In this document: positions 16,783 through 25,313 of the stretch, piece after piece
Layout of the letters: the number at the start of each line of letters is the position of its first letter
How positions within the stretch are numbered: position 1 is the stretch's first letter
Assembly: GCA_964499575.1 (NCBI GenBank)
Contig: CAZCLK010000009.1
Location: 1 to 56,210 of the forward strand
DNA length: 56,210 nucleotides
DNA from: JAAYCT01 sp964499575
Lineage (GTDB): Bacteria > Bacillota > Clostridia > Saccharofermentanales > Saccharofermentanaceae
Direction of reading: 5' to 3'
Notes under the pieces: generated by a model
The model's input: the letters and a program-made list of their open reading frames with translations, nothing else
What the model was told of the DNA's origin: nothing
Database searches by the model: none
Made by a program: the position numbers and the translations under genes

Positions 16783-17298
16783 ATGTCCGGAATTAAGAGA
16801 ATCATTTCAATTGCTTTGATCCTGGCTTTTTTTATTGTTATGACGTCCGCCTGCACAAAGGAAATGAAGTCGGAGGACTTTATATCGATACTTGCCAAAA
16901 ACGGTTTGGGCGCATCGGTCATGCAGAAACCCGATGATGAGAACGGACAGGTCGAGATCACCTACGGCGGGGATACGAACAACGATATTATGTGTTTTTT
17001 GTATAACACCAAAGATGAGGATTCCGCCCGGAAATACTACGATCAGATGAAGGCTCAACTCACCGATCTGGCAAACTCAGGCGGAGTAACCGGAAGTCCG
17101 GTCGACAGGAAAACCGCAAATTACACGAAAACCGTCGCGAACTACGCATATGCGGAAAATGACGGATCCAGCGACGGCTCCTATACGGTCCTGATATGGT
17201 CCGGTAAAACGACGATAACTATTTTGGCCAACACCTCGACGCAGGAAGCCATCAATGCGGTGAACCGGATCGTCAGTGAACTGGGTTACGGCGAGTAA
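16783..17298 (+). CDS. Lipoprotein, diverged paralog 4 of 4 (unknown function)
   Basis: 171 residues; ATG after GGAGGATCC. Signal peptide ends at lipobox MTSAC, and KEMKSEDFISILAKNGL occupies the place of the KKPIDxxKF segment of paralogs 2-3. It lacks the GSGKYKK motif and is less acidic, but keeps the C-terminal VNRIVSELGY and overall size. I therefore see it as an older member of the same family. No terminator is visible before the kinase gene 68 bp downstream. Confidence 0.8.
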   Translation: MSGIKRIISIALILAFFIVMTSACTKEMKSEDFISILAKNGLGASVMQKPDDENGQVEITYGGDTNNDIMCFLYNTKDEDSARKYYDQMKAQLTDLANSGGVTGSPVDRKTANYTKTVANYAYAENDGSSDGSYTVLIWSGKTTITILANTSTQEAINAVNRIVSELGYGE

Positions 17299-17365
17299 CA
17301 GACTTCTGACGCACGCCTCATCCCGACAAGGAGTCCCGGCGCGCCCTTCTTTCGAAAAGGTACCT

Positions 17366-18310
17366 ATGATCATCACGGTAACTCTGAATCCGGCCGAAGA
17401 CCGCTTTGTTACGATCCGGGAGCTCCGCCCCGGCGGGTTGAATCGCGTCCTCGGCACGAAGAGTTTTTCGGGCGGGAAAGGTAATAATGTCGCCGACATG
17501 GTCCGAAGGATGGGGTTTTTGTGCATCGCAACCGGCTTTGTTTCCGGCCGGACCGGCGCGGGTATAAAGGACAGCCTGAATGCCGTTGGTGTCGAATGTG
17601 CCTTTGTCCCGACGCCCGGCGAAACCCGAACCAATTTTAAGATCATCGACGAGAGCACCCGGACCTGTACCGAACTCAATGAAGCGGGGCCTTCCGCCAC
17701 GCCGGAGGACGTGAAAAAACTGGAGGAGACTCTTGCGCGAATTTCCCGGAAGGGAGATGTTATCGTCTTTTCGGGGAGTATTCCGGAGGGGATCGGAAAG
17801 GACATTTACGCCCGATTGATTCGAACGGCAAAAAGCCTCGGAGCGCTTGCGATCCTCGATACGGACGGTCCGCCGCTCGCAGAGGGAATTCAGGCGAATC
17901 CGGACGCGATCAAGCCGAATCTGCATGAGCTTTCCGGACTTGCGGGCGGAAGGGTCGGGACAGCCGAAGAGGTTGCCGGGGCGGTACGCGCCTTGGGTCT
18001 TTCTAAAAAAAGCAGAGTCCTCGTATCGATGGGTGCCGGCGGGGCGATGCTCTTTGCCGGCGAATCCGCCCTGTTTGCCGAAGCCCTTGAGATCCCGGTC
18101 CGGAGTACCGTCGGAGCGGGTGACGCAATGACTGCCGCGATTGCCGTCGGGCTGTCGCAGGAAAAGAGCGATGAAGAGATCCTTCGGCATGCCGTAGCCT
18201 ATGCCGCCGCCTCCGTAATGTCGGATCATTTTGAATGTCTGACGACGGAGTCGGTCGCGGGTTTTCTCGGCAAGGTCCGGATCCGGCGCTACGAACGGTC
18301 TGTCCCATAA
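17366..18310 (+). CDS. 1-phosphofructokinase-type sugar kinase (PfkB family)
   Basis: 314 residues. Ribokinase/PfkB fold of the hexose-1/6-phosphate branch: start MIITVTLNPAEDRF, substrate-binding SFSGGKGNNVADM, VFSGSIPEGI, KPNLHELSGLAG, and the ATP/anion-hole motif STVGAGDAMTAA. Typically converts fructose 1-phosphate to fructose 1,6-bisphosphate; tagatose 6-phosphate kinase is the main alternative. The family usually starts NPAxD as here. No PTS or fru regulator is adjacent, so the substrate is uncertain. Start chosen at the ATG after AAAAGG; a longer ORF runs into the lipoprotein gene. Confidence 0.85.
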   Translation: MIITVTLNPAEDRFVTIRELRPGGLNRVLGTKSFSGGKGNNVADMVRRMGFLCIATGFVSGRTGAGIKDSLNAVGVECAFVPTPGETRTNFKIIDESTRTCTELNEAGPSATPEDVKKLEETLARISRKGDVIVFSGSIPEGIGKDIYARLIRTAKSLGALAILDTDGPPLAEGIQANPDAIKPNLHELSGLAGGRVGTAEEVAGAVRALGLSKKSRVLVSMGAGGAMLFAGESALFAEALEIPVRSTVGAGDAMTAAIAVGLSQEKSDEEILRHAVAYAAASVMSDHFECLTTESVAGFLGKVRIRRYERSVP

Positions 18311-18316
18311 ATCACA

Positions 18317-18369
18317 TAGACAGAACATACGTTCGATGTTATAATGCCCTCATGAAGGAACATACGTTC
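18317..18369 (+). promoter_or_regulatory. SOS promoter with two LexA boxes
   Basis: Two copies of GAACATACGTTC (18323-18334 and 18358-18369), each a perfect GAAC-N4-GTTC LexA/DinR box. A promoter fits between them: -35 TAGACA (18317-18322), exactly 17 bp, -10 TATAAT (18340-18345, extended TG). Box 1 fills the spacer and box 2 lies just past the likely start site, so LexA would block both polymerase binding and escape. The following gene is the radical SAM DNA-metabolism protein. Confidence 0.9.
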
Positions 18370-18388
18370 TTTTTCGGAGGGCTGCTTT

Positions 18389-19759
18389 ATGGATGTTTTA
18401 GAAAAACTGTCGATCCTTTCGGATGCCGCCAAATACGATGTAGCCTGTACATCGAGCGGTGTTGACCGCTCCGGTCAAGGCGGGAAGATCGGCAGCGCTT
18501 CCGCTTGCGGCATTTGTCACAGTTTTGCCGCCGACGGTCGATGTATTTCACTTCTCAAGGTCCTCATGAGCAATGCCTGTGTTTACGATTGCAAATACTG
18601 CGTCAACCGGGTCTCCGCGGACACCCCGCGCACATCCTTTACACCCGACGAATTGGCGGACTTGACAATCCAGTTCTACCGCAGGAATTATATCGAAGGA
18701 CTTTTCTTGAGCTCCGGGGTGCTGAAGAGCCCCGACTATACGATGGAAAGAATGATCGGAGTCGTCCGTCTCCTCCGCGAAAAGTACAACTTTAACGGCT
18801 ACGTCCACGTGAAGGCGATTCCCGGCTCCGATCCGGCTCTGATCGATCAATTGGGCCTTCTGGCGGACCGGATGAGCGTCAACATCGAACTTCCGACCGA
18901 GGCGAGTCTTCGCCTTCTGGCGCCGCAGAAGACCCCGAAAGCAGTCACTGACCCGATGGAACGAATCAGTACGGGCATTCGGGAGAATTTCTCGGATCGT
19001 AACAAATACCGTTATGCGCCCAAATTCGCTCCCGCCGGCCAGAGCACTCAAATGATCGTCGGCGCGAGCCCCGAAAGCGACCTGAAAATTCTCAGGCTGT
19101 CGCAGGGCCTCTATCGGAAATACAGTCTCAAACGAGTCTTCTTCTCCGCCTATACCCCGGTCGTCGAGGACAAAAACTTGCCGTCGCTTCTCGCGGCGCC
19201 GCCGCTTCTGCGGGAGCACCGCCTCTATCAGGCGGACTGGCTGATGCGCTTTTACGGGTTTTCGGCCGAAGAGATTCTTTCTCCCGAGCATCCGGACTTA
19301 AGCCTGATCCTCGATCCGAAATGCGGTTGGGCGCTTCGAAACATCGACCGCTTTCCGGTCGAGATCAACCGCGCTTCCTACGAGACCCTCCTGCGCGTGC
19401 CGGGGATCGGGATGATCGGTGCACGCCGGATCGTCCAGGCCCGGCGCGCCGGGACGATTGATTTTGACGGGCTGAAAAAACTCGGCGTTGTTCTGAAACG
19501 CGCCCGGTACTTCATTACCTGCCGGGGCAAATGCGATGACGGGGTGGTGATTCACCCGGATGTGATTACCCGAAGTCTTTTATCCAAGCGGGAACTGGAA
19601 ATGTTGCCGGCGACCCGCGGAGGCCAGATGGGTTTTGAGGACGTCCCGGAAATCGCGAAAATAACGGGCGGACGAAGGAGCGAGGGACTCCTTTTGGCTT
19701 CGACGAATAGTGTGCGAGATGGCTATGAGCAAGGAAACGAATTTGGTATATGTGTATGA
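18389..19759 (+). CDS. Radical SAM protein, putative DNA modification/repair family
   Basis: 456 residues. The [4Fe-4S]/SAM motif is Cys64-x3-Cys68-x2-Cys71 (NACVYDCKYC) in a family that also conserves a Cys-rich N terminus (ACGICHSF). Near residues 325-355 a helix-hairpin-helix (VPGIGMIGARRIVQARRAG) predicts DNA binding without base specificity. This matches the family described as putative DNA modification/repair radical SAM protein (TIGR03916), whose partner is encoded next. RBS CGGAGG. The LexA-box promoter upstream supports a DNA-damage role, but the chemistry is unknown. The 3' end overlaps the partner gene by ~35 bp. Confidence 0.9.
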   Translation: MDVLEKLSILSDAAKYDVACTSSGVDRSGQGGKIGSASACGICHSFAADGRCISLLKVLMSNACVYDCKYCVNRVSADTPRTSFTPDELADLTIQFYRRNYIEGLFLSSGVLKSPDYTMERMIGVVRLLREKYNFNGYVHVKAIPGSDPALIDQLGLLADRMSVNIELPTEASLRLLAPQKTPKAVTDPMERISTGIRENFSDRNKYRYAPKFAPAGQSTQMIVGASPESDLKILRLSQGLYRKYSLKRVFFSAYTPVVEDKNLPSLLAAPPLLREHRLYQADWLMRFYGFSAEEILSPEHPDLSLILDPKCGWALRNIDRFPVEINRASYETLLRVPGIGMIGARRIVQARRAGTIDFDGLKKLGVVLKRARYFITCRGKCDDGVVIHPDVITRSLLSKRELEMLPATRGGQMGFEDVPEIAKITGGRRSEGLLLASTNSVRDGYEQGNEFGICV

Positions 19760-20498
19760 CGGGACCCTCGAGGGGTTCCTGTGCTGCGTTTATGAGAGCT
19801 TTGCGCGACGGCAGGTCCCGGACGAGATCCATTCCGGGCGCGGGCAGACGATGCTTTTCGAGAAGACCGAATGGATCCGGACCGACATCGGCCACGCCGA
19901 TAAGGTCTATGTCTCTCTGGCCGGGAAGATATGTCTCGAGGCTCAGGATTTCATCCGGCACGCGTTTTTGACTCAGCGCGCCGACAAGGAAATTCTGATG
20001 TACCGCTGGATTTGCATGGGGTATCGGCTCGGCCGGCGTATTTTCGACTGTTTGACGGACGACACGGTGGATGCGCTGACTAAGTCCGTTCGTAATTTGC
20101 ATCGGGAGGCACATCTGTTGATGGGCTTTACGCGATTTTCAATCTACGACGGTGTGATGGTCGCTTGCATATCACCCAAGAACATGGTCCTGCCGATCCT
20201 TTCCGATCACTTCGCGGACCGGTATCCGGACGAGGTATTCATGATTTACGATAAGACCCATCAAATGGCGGTGGTGCACAAGCCGGAGGGGACACTGCTT
20301 ACATCGATGAGCGACATCGAGCTTCCGCCGATCGAGGACAGCGAAAAGGCGTACCGAACGTTATGGCAATGCTTTTACCGGACGATCGCCATTGAGGCAA
20401 GGGAAAATCCCAAATGCCGGCTGAACCACATGCCGCATCGCTTCTGGTATAATATGACGGAATTTGATCTCCCTTCGGATTTGTCGACGAGCGAATAA
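19725..20498 (+). CDS. DUF4130 / TIGR03915-type DNA metabolism protein, partner of the radical SAM protein
   Basis: About 257 residues. The opening VYVYDGTLEGFLCCVYESF is characteristic of this family, whose members occur beside the radical SAM gene in many Bacillota; some bacteria fuse the domain to uracil-DNA-glycosylase-like domains. The middle has LHREAHLLMGFTRF and HFADRYPDEVFMIYD, and the C terminus KCRLNHMPHRFWYNMTEF. Translationally coupled by overlap. The exact start is uncertain: ATG at 19725 is favoured, ATG 19719 and GTG 19710 are alternatives with no clear ribosome site. Activity unproven. Confidence 0.85.
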   Translation: MSKETNLVYVYDGTLEGFLCCVYESFARRQVPDEIHSGRGQTMLFEKTEWIRTDIGHADKVYVSLAGKICLEAQDFIRHAFLTQRADKEILMYRWICMGYRLGRRIFDCLTDDTVDALTKSVRNLHREAHLLMGFTRFSIYDGVMVACISPKNMVLPILSDHFADRYPDEVFMIYDKTHQMAVVHKPEGTLLTSMSDIELPPIEDSEKAYRTLWQCFYRTIAIEARENPKCRLNHMPHRFWYNMTEFDLPSDLSTSE

Positions 20499-20554
20499 GC
20501 GCTACGTGCTATACTGAAATTGCCGGATCGGCAAAACGGGTGCGGAGGAATATC

Positions 20555-21100
20555 GTGGACAGGAAAAGTAATATCGCCTTAATCGGAATGCCGGGGAGCG
20601 GCAAGAGCACGGTCGGCGTTTTATTGGCCAAAACGTTTTCGATGCGTTTTATCGATACCGACGTCCTGATTCGCGAGCGCGAGGGGATGGCTCTCGTTGA
20701 CATTATTAAGAACAAGGGCAGTGTGTATTTTTCGAAAATCGAGGAATCGGTCGTTACCGGACTTTCCGGCGACGGCATGGTGATTGCGACCGGCGGAAGC
20801 GTAATCCTTTTGCCGAAAGCGATGACGCACCTGAAAAAAATCGCGCGTATCGTCTATCTCGAGGCCGATCTGTGGCTCATCAAAAAAAGATTGTGGAACT
20901 TCAGGACCCGCGGCATCGTGGCGGCTCCGGGCAAAACGATCGAGAATCTTTTTCACGACCGCCGACCGCTTTATCGTCAGTATGCTCAAATCACGGTGCG
21001 TGTGCGCAAAAAGACGCCCGAACAGGTGGTTCTGGGTATTATTTCCGCGCTAAAACAAGAGGAGCCGAAGGCGGACGCCCCGGATTCTCCCGATTTGTAA
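20555..21100 (+). CDS. aroK: Shikimate kinase
   Basis: Phosphorylates shikimate with ATP in the aromatic amino-acid pathway. About 181 residues. P-loop GMPGSGKST, shikimate-binding DTD, an ATGGS loop in place of the usual GGG, lid region RTRGIVAAPGKT and RRPLYRQYA (substrate Arg). GTG start eight bases after GGAGGAA; the ORF track-type upstream start would include the ribosome site. It stands alone without other aro genes, 56 bp after the DUF4130 gene, with a possible own -10 (TATACT at ~20512). It may be co-transcribed with the SOS pair, though nothing in its role requires it. Confidence 0.85.
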   Translation: MDRKSNIALIGMPGSGKSTVGVLLAKTFSMRFIDTDVLIREREGMALVDIIKNKGSVYFSKIEESVVTGLSGDGMVIATGGSVILLPKAMTHLKKIARIVYLEADLWLIKKRLWNFRTRGIVAAPGKTIENLFHDRRPLYRQYAQITVRVRKKTPEQVVLGIISALKQEEPKADAPDSPDL

Positions 21101-21109
21101 CGGTTCGTT

Positions 21110-21787
21110 TTATTCCGGACTGCGCTCGTCCGCGAGCCGGCGCGCTTCCATTGTCTTTTCGATCATCATATCCTTGACCTTCATCAGGCGCGTGATCGAA
21201 CTGCGCTCGGTCTCGTCGAGTTTCATCGTGATAAAGCGGATGTTCTCGAGATATCCCGGGATCATGACGTGCTCGAGCGCGTTGACGCGCCGGCGGGTCT
21301 TCTCGATCTCCAGCGCCATCAGATTACAGGCCTTTTCCTTCTCGGCCAGGCGTAGGAGCGGCACGGTCAGATCCGAAAGGGCGAGGACCGCCTCGTCGAG
21401 CTCGGATGAGGTGAACGCGAACCCGTACGAGTAAATGTCACCGGGATCCGCGGTCTTGTACTTGACGTCGAAAAGCGGCACGCGAACGCTCATGATGTTC
21501 TTCTCGCCAACGTCCAAAGACATTTCCTGCTTATGGTAGAGCATTGACACGGCCATCGCTTCGTCGTTCATCAGGGCGCGCGCGACGGACATATGACGGT
21601 TGGCTTCCAGAAGAGCCTTTTCGACCTGGCGACGAAGTTGGCGGACCTCCCGGACGGTCTCGAGAAACTGACGCATCAGTTCGTCGCGCTTGTCCTTCAA
21701 GAGCTTGTGCCCGCGACGCGCGGTAACGAGCCGCTTTTTCAAGCGGGTCAGTTCCATGCGTGTCGGGTTTACGTGCGTTCCGGCCAT
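21110..21787 (-). CDS. ntpD: V-type ATPase subunit D
   Basis: Central rotor shaft of the V/A-type ATPase. 225 residues forming two long helices: N-terminal NPTRMELTRLKKRLVTARRG (family signature) and a C-terminal EKTRRRVNALEHVMIPGYL helix that pairs with it. Last gene of a nine-gene minus-strand operon, RBS AAGGAGAAC. It ends 9 bp from the convergent aroK with no visible terminator. Confidence 0.95.
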   Translation of the reverse strand: MAGTHVNPTRMELTRLKKRLVTARRGHKLLKDKRDELMRQFLETVREVRQLRRQVEKALLEANRHMSVARALMNDEAMAVSMLYHKQEMSLDVGEKNIMSVRVPLFDVKYKTADPGDIYSYGFAFTSSELDEAVLALSDLTVPLLRLAEKEKACNLMALEIEKTRRRVNALEHVMIPGYLENIRFITMKLDETERSSITRLMKVKDMMIEKTMEARRLADERSPE

Positions 21788-21819
21788 CGGTCGGTTCTCC
21801 TTTTATCCTTCGCGGATCG

Positions 21820-23214
21820 TTATTTTGCGGTCTCGTCGGCCCCGGCTTCCTCGTAATAGAGATCCAGGATCTTTTCGCTGATACGCTTCAGTTCGCTTCT
21901 CGGAAGGATGCGCAGGAGCTTCCAACCCAGGTCGAGCGTCTCCTCGATGGATCGGTCGGTCGAAAAGCCCTGCGAGACATATTCCTTCTCGAAGGCATCC
22001 GAAAAACGTGCGTACAGCTTATCCATCTCCGTGAGCGCCGCCTCGCCCAGGATGACCATCAGCTCCTTGGCGTCCTTGCCGCGCGCGTATGCCGAAAAGA
22101 GCTGGTTCATCGTGTTCGAGTGATCCTGACGGGTCTTGCCTTCACCGATACCCTTATCCTTCAGTCGCGAAAGGGACGGCAGGACGTCGATCGGGGGAAC
22201 GACGCCTTTGCGGTGCAGTTCGCGGCTCAGGATGATCTGACCCTCCGTGATGTATCCGGTCAGGTCGGGGATCGGGTGGGTCTTGTCGTCCTCCGGCATC
22301 GAAAGGATCGGGATCAAGGTGATACTGCCGGATTTACCCTTCTGACGCCCCGCTCTCTCGTAAAGAGACGCGAGGTCAGTATACATATATCCGGGATATC
22401 CCCGGCGTCCGGGGACCTCTTTGCGCGCCGCGGAAACCTCGCGCAACGCATCGGCGTAGTTGGTGATGTCCGTAAGGATAACAAGGACGTGCATGTCCAT
22501 CATAAAGGCAAGATACTCGGCGGCCGTAAGCGCCATACGGGGCGTCGCGATACGCTCGATCGCCGGGTCGTTCGCGAGGTTGATGAAGAGAACCGTACGG
22601 TCGATCGCGCCGGTCTCGCGGAAGCTCTCCATAAAGAAGTTGGCCTCCTCGAAGGTGATGCCGATCGCGGCAAAAACGACGGCGAACGATTCGGTCGTCC
22701 CGCGCACCTTTGCCTGACGCGCAATCTGCGCTGCGAGGTTGGCGTGCGGCAAACCGCTTCCCGAAAAGATCGGGAGCTTCTGTCCGCGGACGAGCGTATT
22801 TAGCCCGTCGATGGCGGAGACGCCGGTCTGAATAAATTCATTCGGATAATTTCTCGCGGACGGATTCATCGGGGTACCGTTGACGTCCATGCGTTTTTCG
22901 GGAATGATCGCCGGACCGCCGTCGATCGGATTGCCCATGCCGTCAAAAATACGGCCGAGCATATCCCCGGAAACCGCGAGTTCGAGCTGGCGGCCGAGAA
23001 AACGCACCTTGCTGTCCGCCAGATTGATTCCGGCGCCGCTCTCGAAAAGCTGGACCAGCGCATCGCTTCCGTTGATCTCCAGAACGCGGCAACGGCGCCG
23101 TTCTCCGTTCGCGAGCTCAATCTCGCCGAGTTCGTTATACGCGACATCCGAAACGCCGCGGACCAGCATCAAAGGGCCGGCGACCTCCTGGATCGTACGA
23201 TATTCTTTAGGCAT
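21820..23214 (-). CDS. ntpB: V-type ATPase subunit B (non-catalytic)
   Basis: 464 residues, the usual size. Regulatory nucleotide-site subunit of the A3B3 head: no Walker A, but SGSGLPHANLAAQIARQAKV sits where subunit A has its P-loop. Other family segments include FINLANDPAIERIATPRMAL and GRRGYPGYMYTDLASLYERA. Its ATG shares one base with the stop of subunit A (TGATG), so the two are coupled. Confidence 0.97.
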   Translation of the reverse strand: MPKEYRTIQEVAGPLMLVRGVSDVAYNELGEIELANGERRRCRVLEINGSDALVQLFESGAGINLADSKVRFLGRQLELAVSGDMLGRIFDGMGNPIDGGPAIIPEKRMDVNGTPMNPSARNYPNEFIQTGVSAIDGLNTLVRGQKLPIFSGSGLPHANLAAQIARQAKVRGTTESFAVVFAAIGITFEEANFFMESFRETGAIDRTVLFINLANDPAIERIATPRMALTAAEYLAFMMDMHVLVILTDITNYADALREVSAARKEVPGRRGYPGYMYTDLASLYERAGRQKGKSGSITLIPILSMPEDDKTHPIPDLTGYITEGQIILSRELHRKGVVPPIDVLPSLSRLKDKGIGEGKTRQDHSNTMNQLFSAYARGKDAKELMVILGEAALTEMDKLYARFSDAFEKEYVSQGFSTDRSIEETLDLGWKLLRILPRSELKRISEKILDLYYEEAGADETAK

Positions 23215-24983
23215 CAGTCTTCCTCCTTGTCCAACATTTCGGAGATTTCGTGCGCGAGCTGCGATTCGACGGAAGTCGCTTCGACTTCAATATCGCTCTC
23301 GGGCGTGTACTTGAAGCGCCCGATCCGCTCCCGGACCGGCAACGCGACGATTTTTTCGATGTCTGCGCCCAATTCCAAAGCGCTCGCGGCCTTGTCGTAG
23401 AAACCGAGAATCAGTCGCATCAGCAGGTTCTGCTTCGTCAGGGAGCTATACGTGTCGACCTCGTGGAATGCCAGTTGGTGCAGAAAATCCTCGCGGATCG
23501 AACGGGCGACTTCCATCTTCAACCGGTCGGCGGCCGAAAGCGCGTCCATACCGACGAGACGGACGATCTCTTCAAGTTCGGCTTCTTCCTGCAGAATATG
23601 CAAGAAGCGCGAACGGCAGGTATTCCAATCCCCGGAGACGTTATCGTCGAACCAGGAGGAGAGTGAATCCGCATACAGGGAGTAGCTCGTCAGCCAGTTG
23701 ATCGCCGGGAAATGGCGCTTATACGCGAGGTTGGCGTCAAGCCCCCAGAAAACCTTGACGATTCGGAGGGTCGCCTGAGAAACGGGCTCTGAAATATCAC
23801 CGCCGGGCGGGGAGACGGCACCGATCGCCGAAAGCGAGCCTTCGACGTCCCCGCTTCCGAGGACGGAAACGCGCCCCGCGCGCTCGTAGAACTGGGCCAG
23901 ACGGCTGGCCAGATACGCCGGATATCCTTCTTCACCGGGCATTTCCTCGAGTCGTCCGGACATTTCGCGCAAGGCCTCTGCCCAACGAGAAGTCGAGTCC
24001 GCCATCAGAGCGACGGAATAGCCCATGTCGCGGAAATACTCCGCGATGGTGATGCCGGTATAGATGGATGCCTCACGCGCCGCAACAGGCATGTCGGAGG
24101 TGTTGGCGATCAGAACGGTGCGCTTCATCAGGGATTCGCCGGTGGACGGGTCGATCAATTCCGGAAACTCATTCAGGACGTCCGTCATCTCGTTGCCGCG
24201 CTCGCCGCAACCGATATAGACGATGATGTCGGCCTGAGCCCACTTGGCAAGCTGGTGCTGGGTGACGGTCTTGCCGCTCCCGAACGGTCCGGGGATTGCG
24301 GCTACGCCGCCTTTGGCCAGCGGAAAAAGGCTGTCGATGACGCGTTGACCCGTGATCAGGGGCATCACCGGCGCGTGTTTTTGTTTATACGGTCTGCCGA
24401 TACGAACCGGCCAGCGATGATAAAGGAAAAGTTTATGGCTTTCGCCTTTATCGTCGGTAAGTCCGCCGATCGGCTTTTCGAGAAGATAATCGCCGGACGC
24501 AATGGATGTGACGGTGCCGGATATTCCCGGAGGAACGAGAATCTTATGGTTGACGATCCTTGTCTCCGATACCTCGCCGAGCACGTCGCCGCCGGTCACC
24601 TTTTGCCCGGGTTTGGCTGTCGCGGTAAAAGCCCAGACGGTCTCGCGATTCAGAGAAGGGATCTCGATGCCGCGGGCAAGATTATTGCCGGTTTGGCGCC
24701 GGATCTCCTCCAGAGGACGCTGGATTCCGTCGAAAATTCCCCCGATCAATCCGGGCCCGAGTTCGACCGAAAGCGGAACACCGGTCGACTCGACCGGCTC
24801 GCCCGGCTTCAGCCCCGAGGTTTCCTCGTACACTTGAATGGACGCGCGATCTTCGTGCATCTCAATAATCTCTCCGATCAAACGCTGATCGCTGACGCGG
24901 ACGACGTCAAACATGTTGGCGTCCCGCATTCCTTCCGCGATGACCAGAGGTCCCGATATTTTCCGGATGGATCCTTTACTCAT
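23214..24983 (-). CDS. ntpA: V-type ATPase subunit A (catalytic)
   Basis: 589 residues. P-loop GPFGSGKTVTQHQ, catalytic GERGNEMTDVLNEFPEL and MADSTSRWAEALREMSGRLE are all intact, so this is an active ATP-hydrolysing subunit. A non-homologous insertion typical of A subunits (~residues 110-190) is present. Starts MSKGSIRKISGPLVIAEGM after AGGAGA. Lies between ntpF and ntpB. Confidence 0.97.
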   Translation of the reverse strand: MSKGSIRKISGPLVIAEGMRDANMFDVVRVSDQRLIGEIIEMHEDRASIQVYEETSGLKPGEPVESTGVPLSVELGPGLIGGIFDGIQRPLEEIRRQTGNNLARGIEIPSLNRETVWAFTATAKPGQKVTGGDVLGEVSETRIVNHKILVPPGISGTVTSIASGDYLLEKPIGGLTDDKGESHKLFLYHRWPVRIGRPYKQKHAPVMPLITGQRVIDSLFPLAKGGVAAIPGPFGSGKTVTQHQLAKWAQADIIVYIGCGERGNEMTDVLNEFPELIDPSTGESLMKRTVLIANTSDMPVAAREASIYTGITIAEYFRDMGYSVALMADSTSRWAEALREMSGRLEEMPGEEGYPAYLASRLAQFYERAGRVSVLGSGDVEGSLSAIGAVSPPGGDISEPVSQATLRIVKVFWGLDANLAYKRHFPAINWLTSYSLYADSLSSWFDDNVSGDWNTCRSRFLHILQEEAELEEIVRLVGMDALSAADRLKMEVARSIREDFLHQLAFHEVDTYSSLTKQNLLMRLILGFYDKAASALELGADIEKIVALPVRERIGRFKYTPESDIEVEATSVESQLAHEISEMLDKEED

Positions 24984-24995
24984 GTCCTGTCTCCT

Positions 24996-25313
24996 TTACG
25001 AATCTCCCAGAATATCGCTGCCGACGGCCTTTTCGACCGCAGAAGTGATGGCTTTCATACCCATTCCGTTATTGCCGGCCACACCGGGGATCGGTACGAT
25101 AACGGGCAGCGGGCGGTCTTTGTATCGATCGATATCATCTCTGAGGCGGGACGCCAGAGATTCCGTGATATAAATCACCGCGAAATTCTGCGCCGCGAGG
25201 TTATGAAGTGTCGCCGCAGGATTCTCCATCCGGTCCTCCGGAAATACATGTATTCCCAGAGAAGCGAATCCGTATATGCTGTCCCGGTCTCCCATCGCGG
25301 CGATCTTATACAT
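24996..25313 (-). CDS. ntpF: V-type ATPase subunit F
   Basis: 105 residues. Small Rossmann-like rotor subunit: MYKIAAMGDRDSIYGFASLG at the N terminus and FAVIYITESLASRL in the middle are characteristic. Overlaps the subunit C stop by 8 bp and precedes ntpA by 12 bp; the order C-F-A-B-D is that of Enterococcus-type operons (minus ntpJ). Confidence 0.93.
   Translation of the reverse strand: MYKIAAMGDRDSIYGFASLGIHVFPEDRMENPAATLHNLAAQNFAVIYITESLASRLRDDIDRYKDRPLPVIVPIPGVAGNNGMGMKAITSAVEKAVGSDILGDS

Noticed and set aside
21760..22803. 347-codon open frame antisense to ntpB
   Set aside because: Shadow of the V-ATPase B gene.
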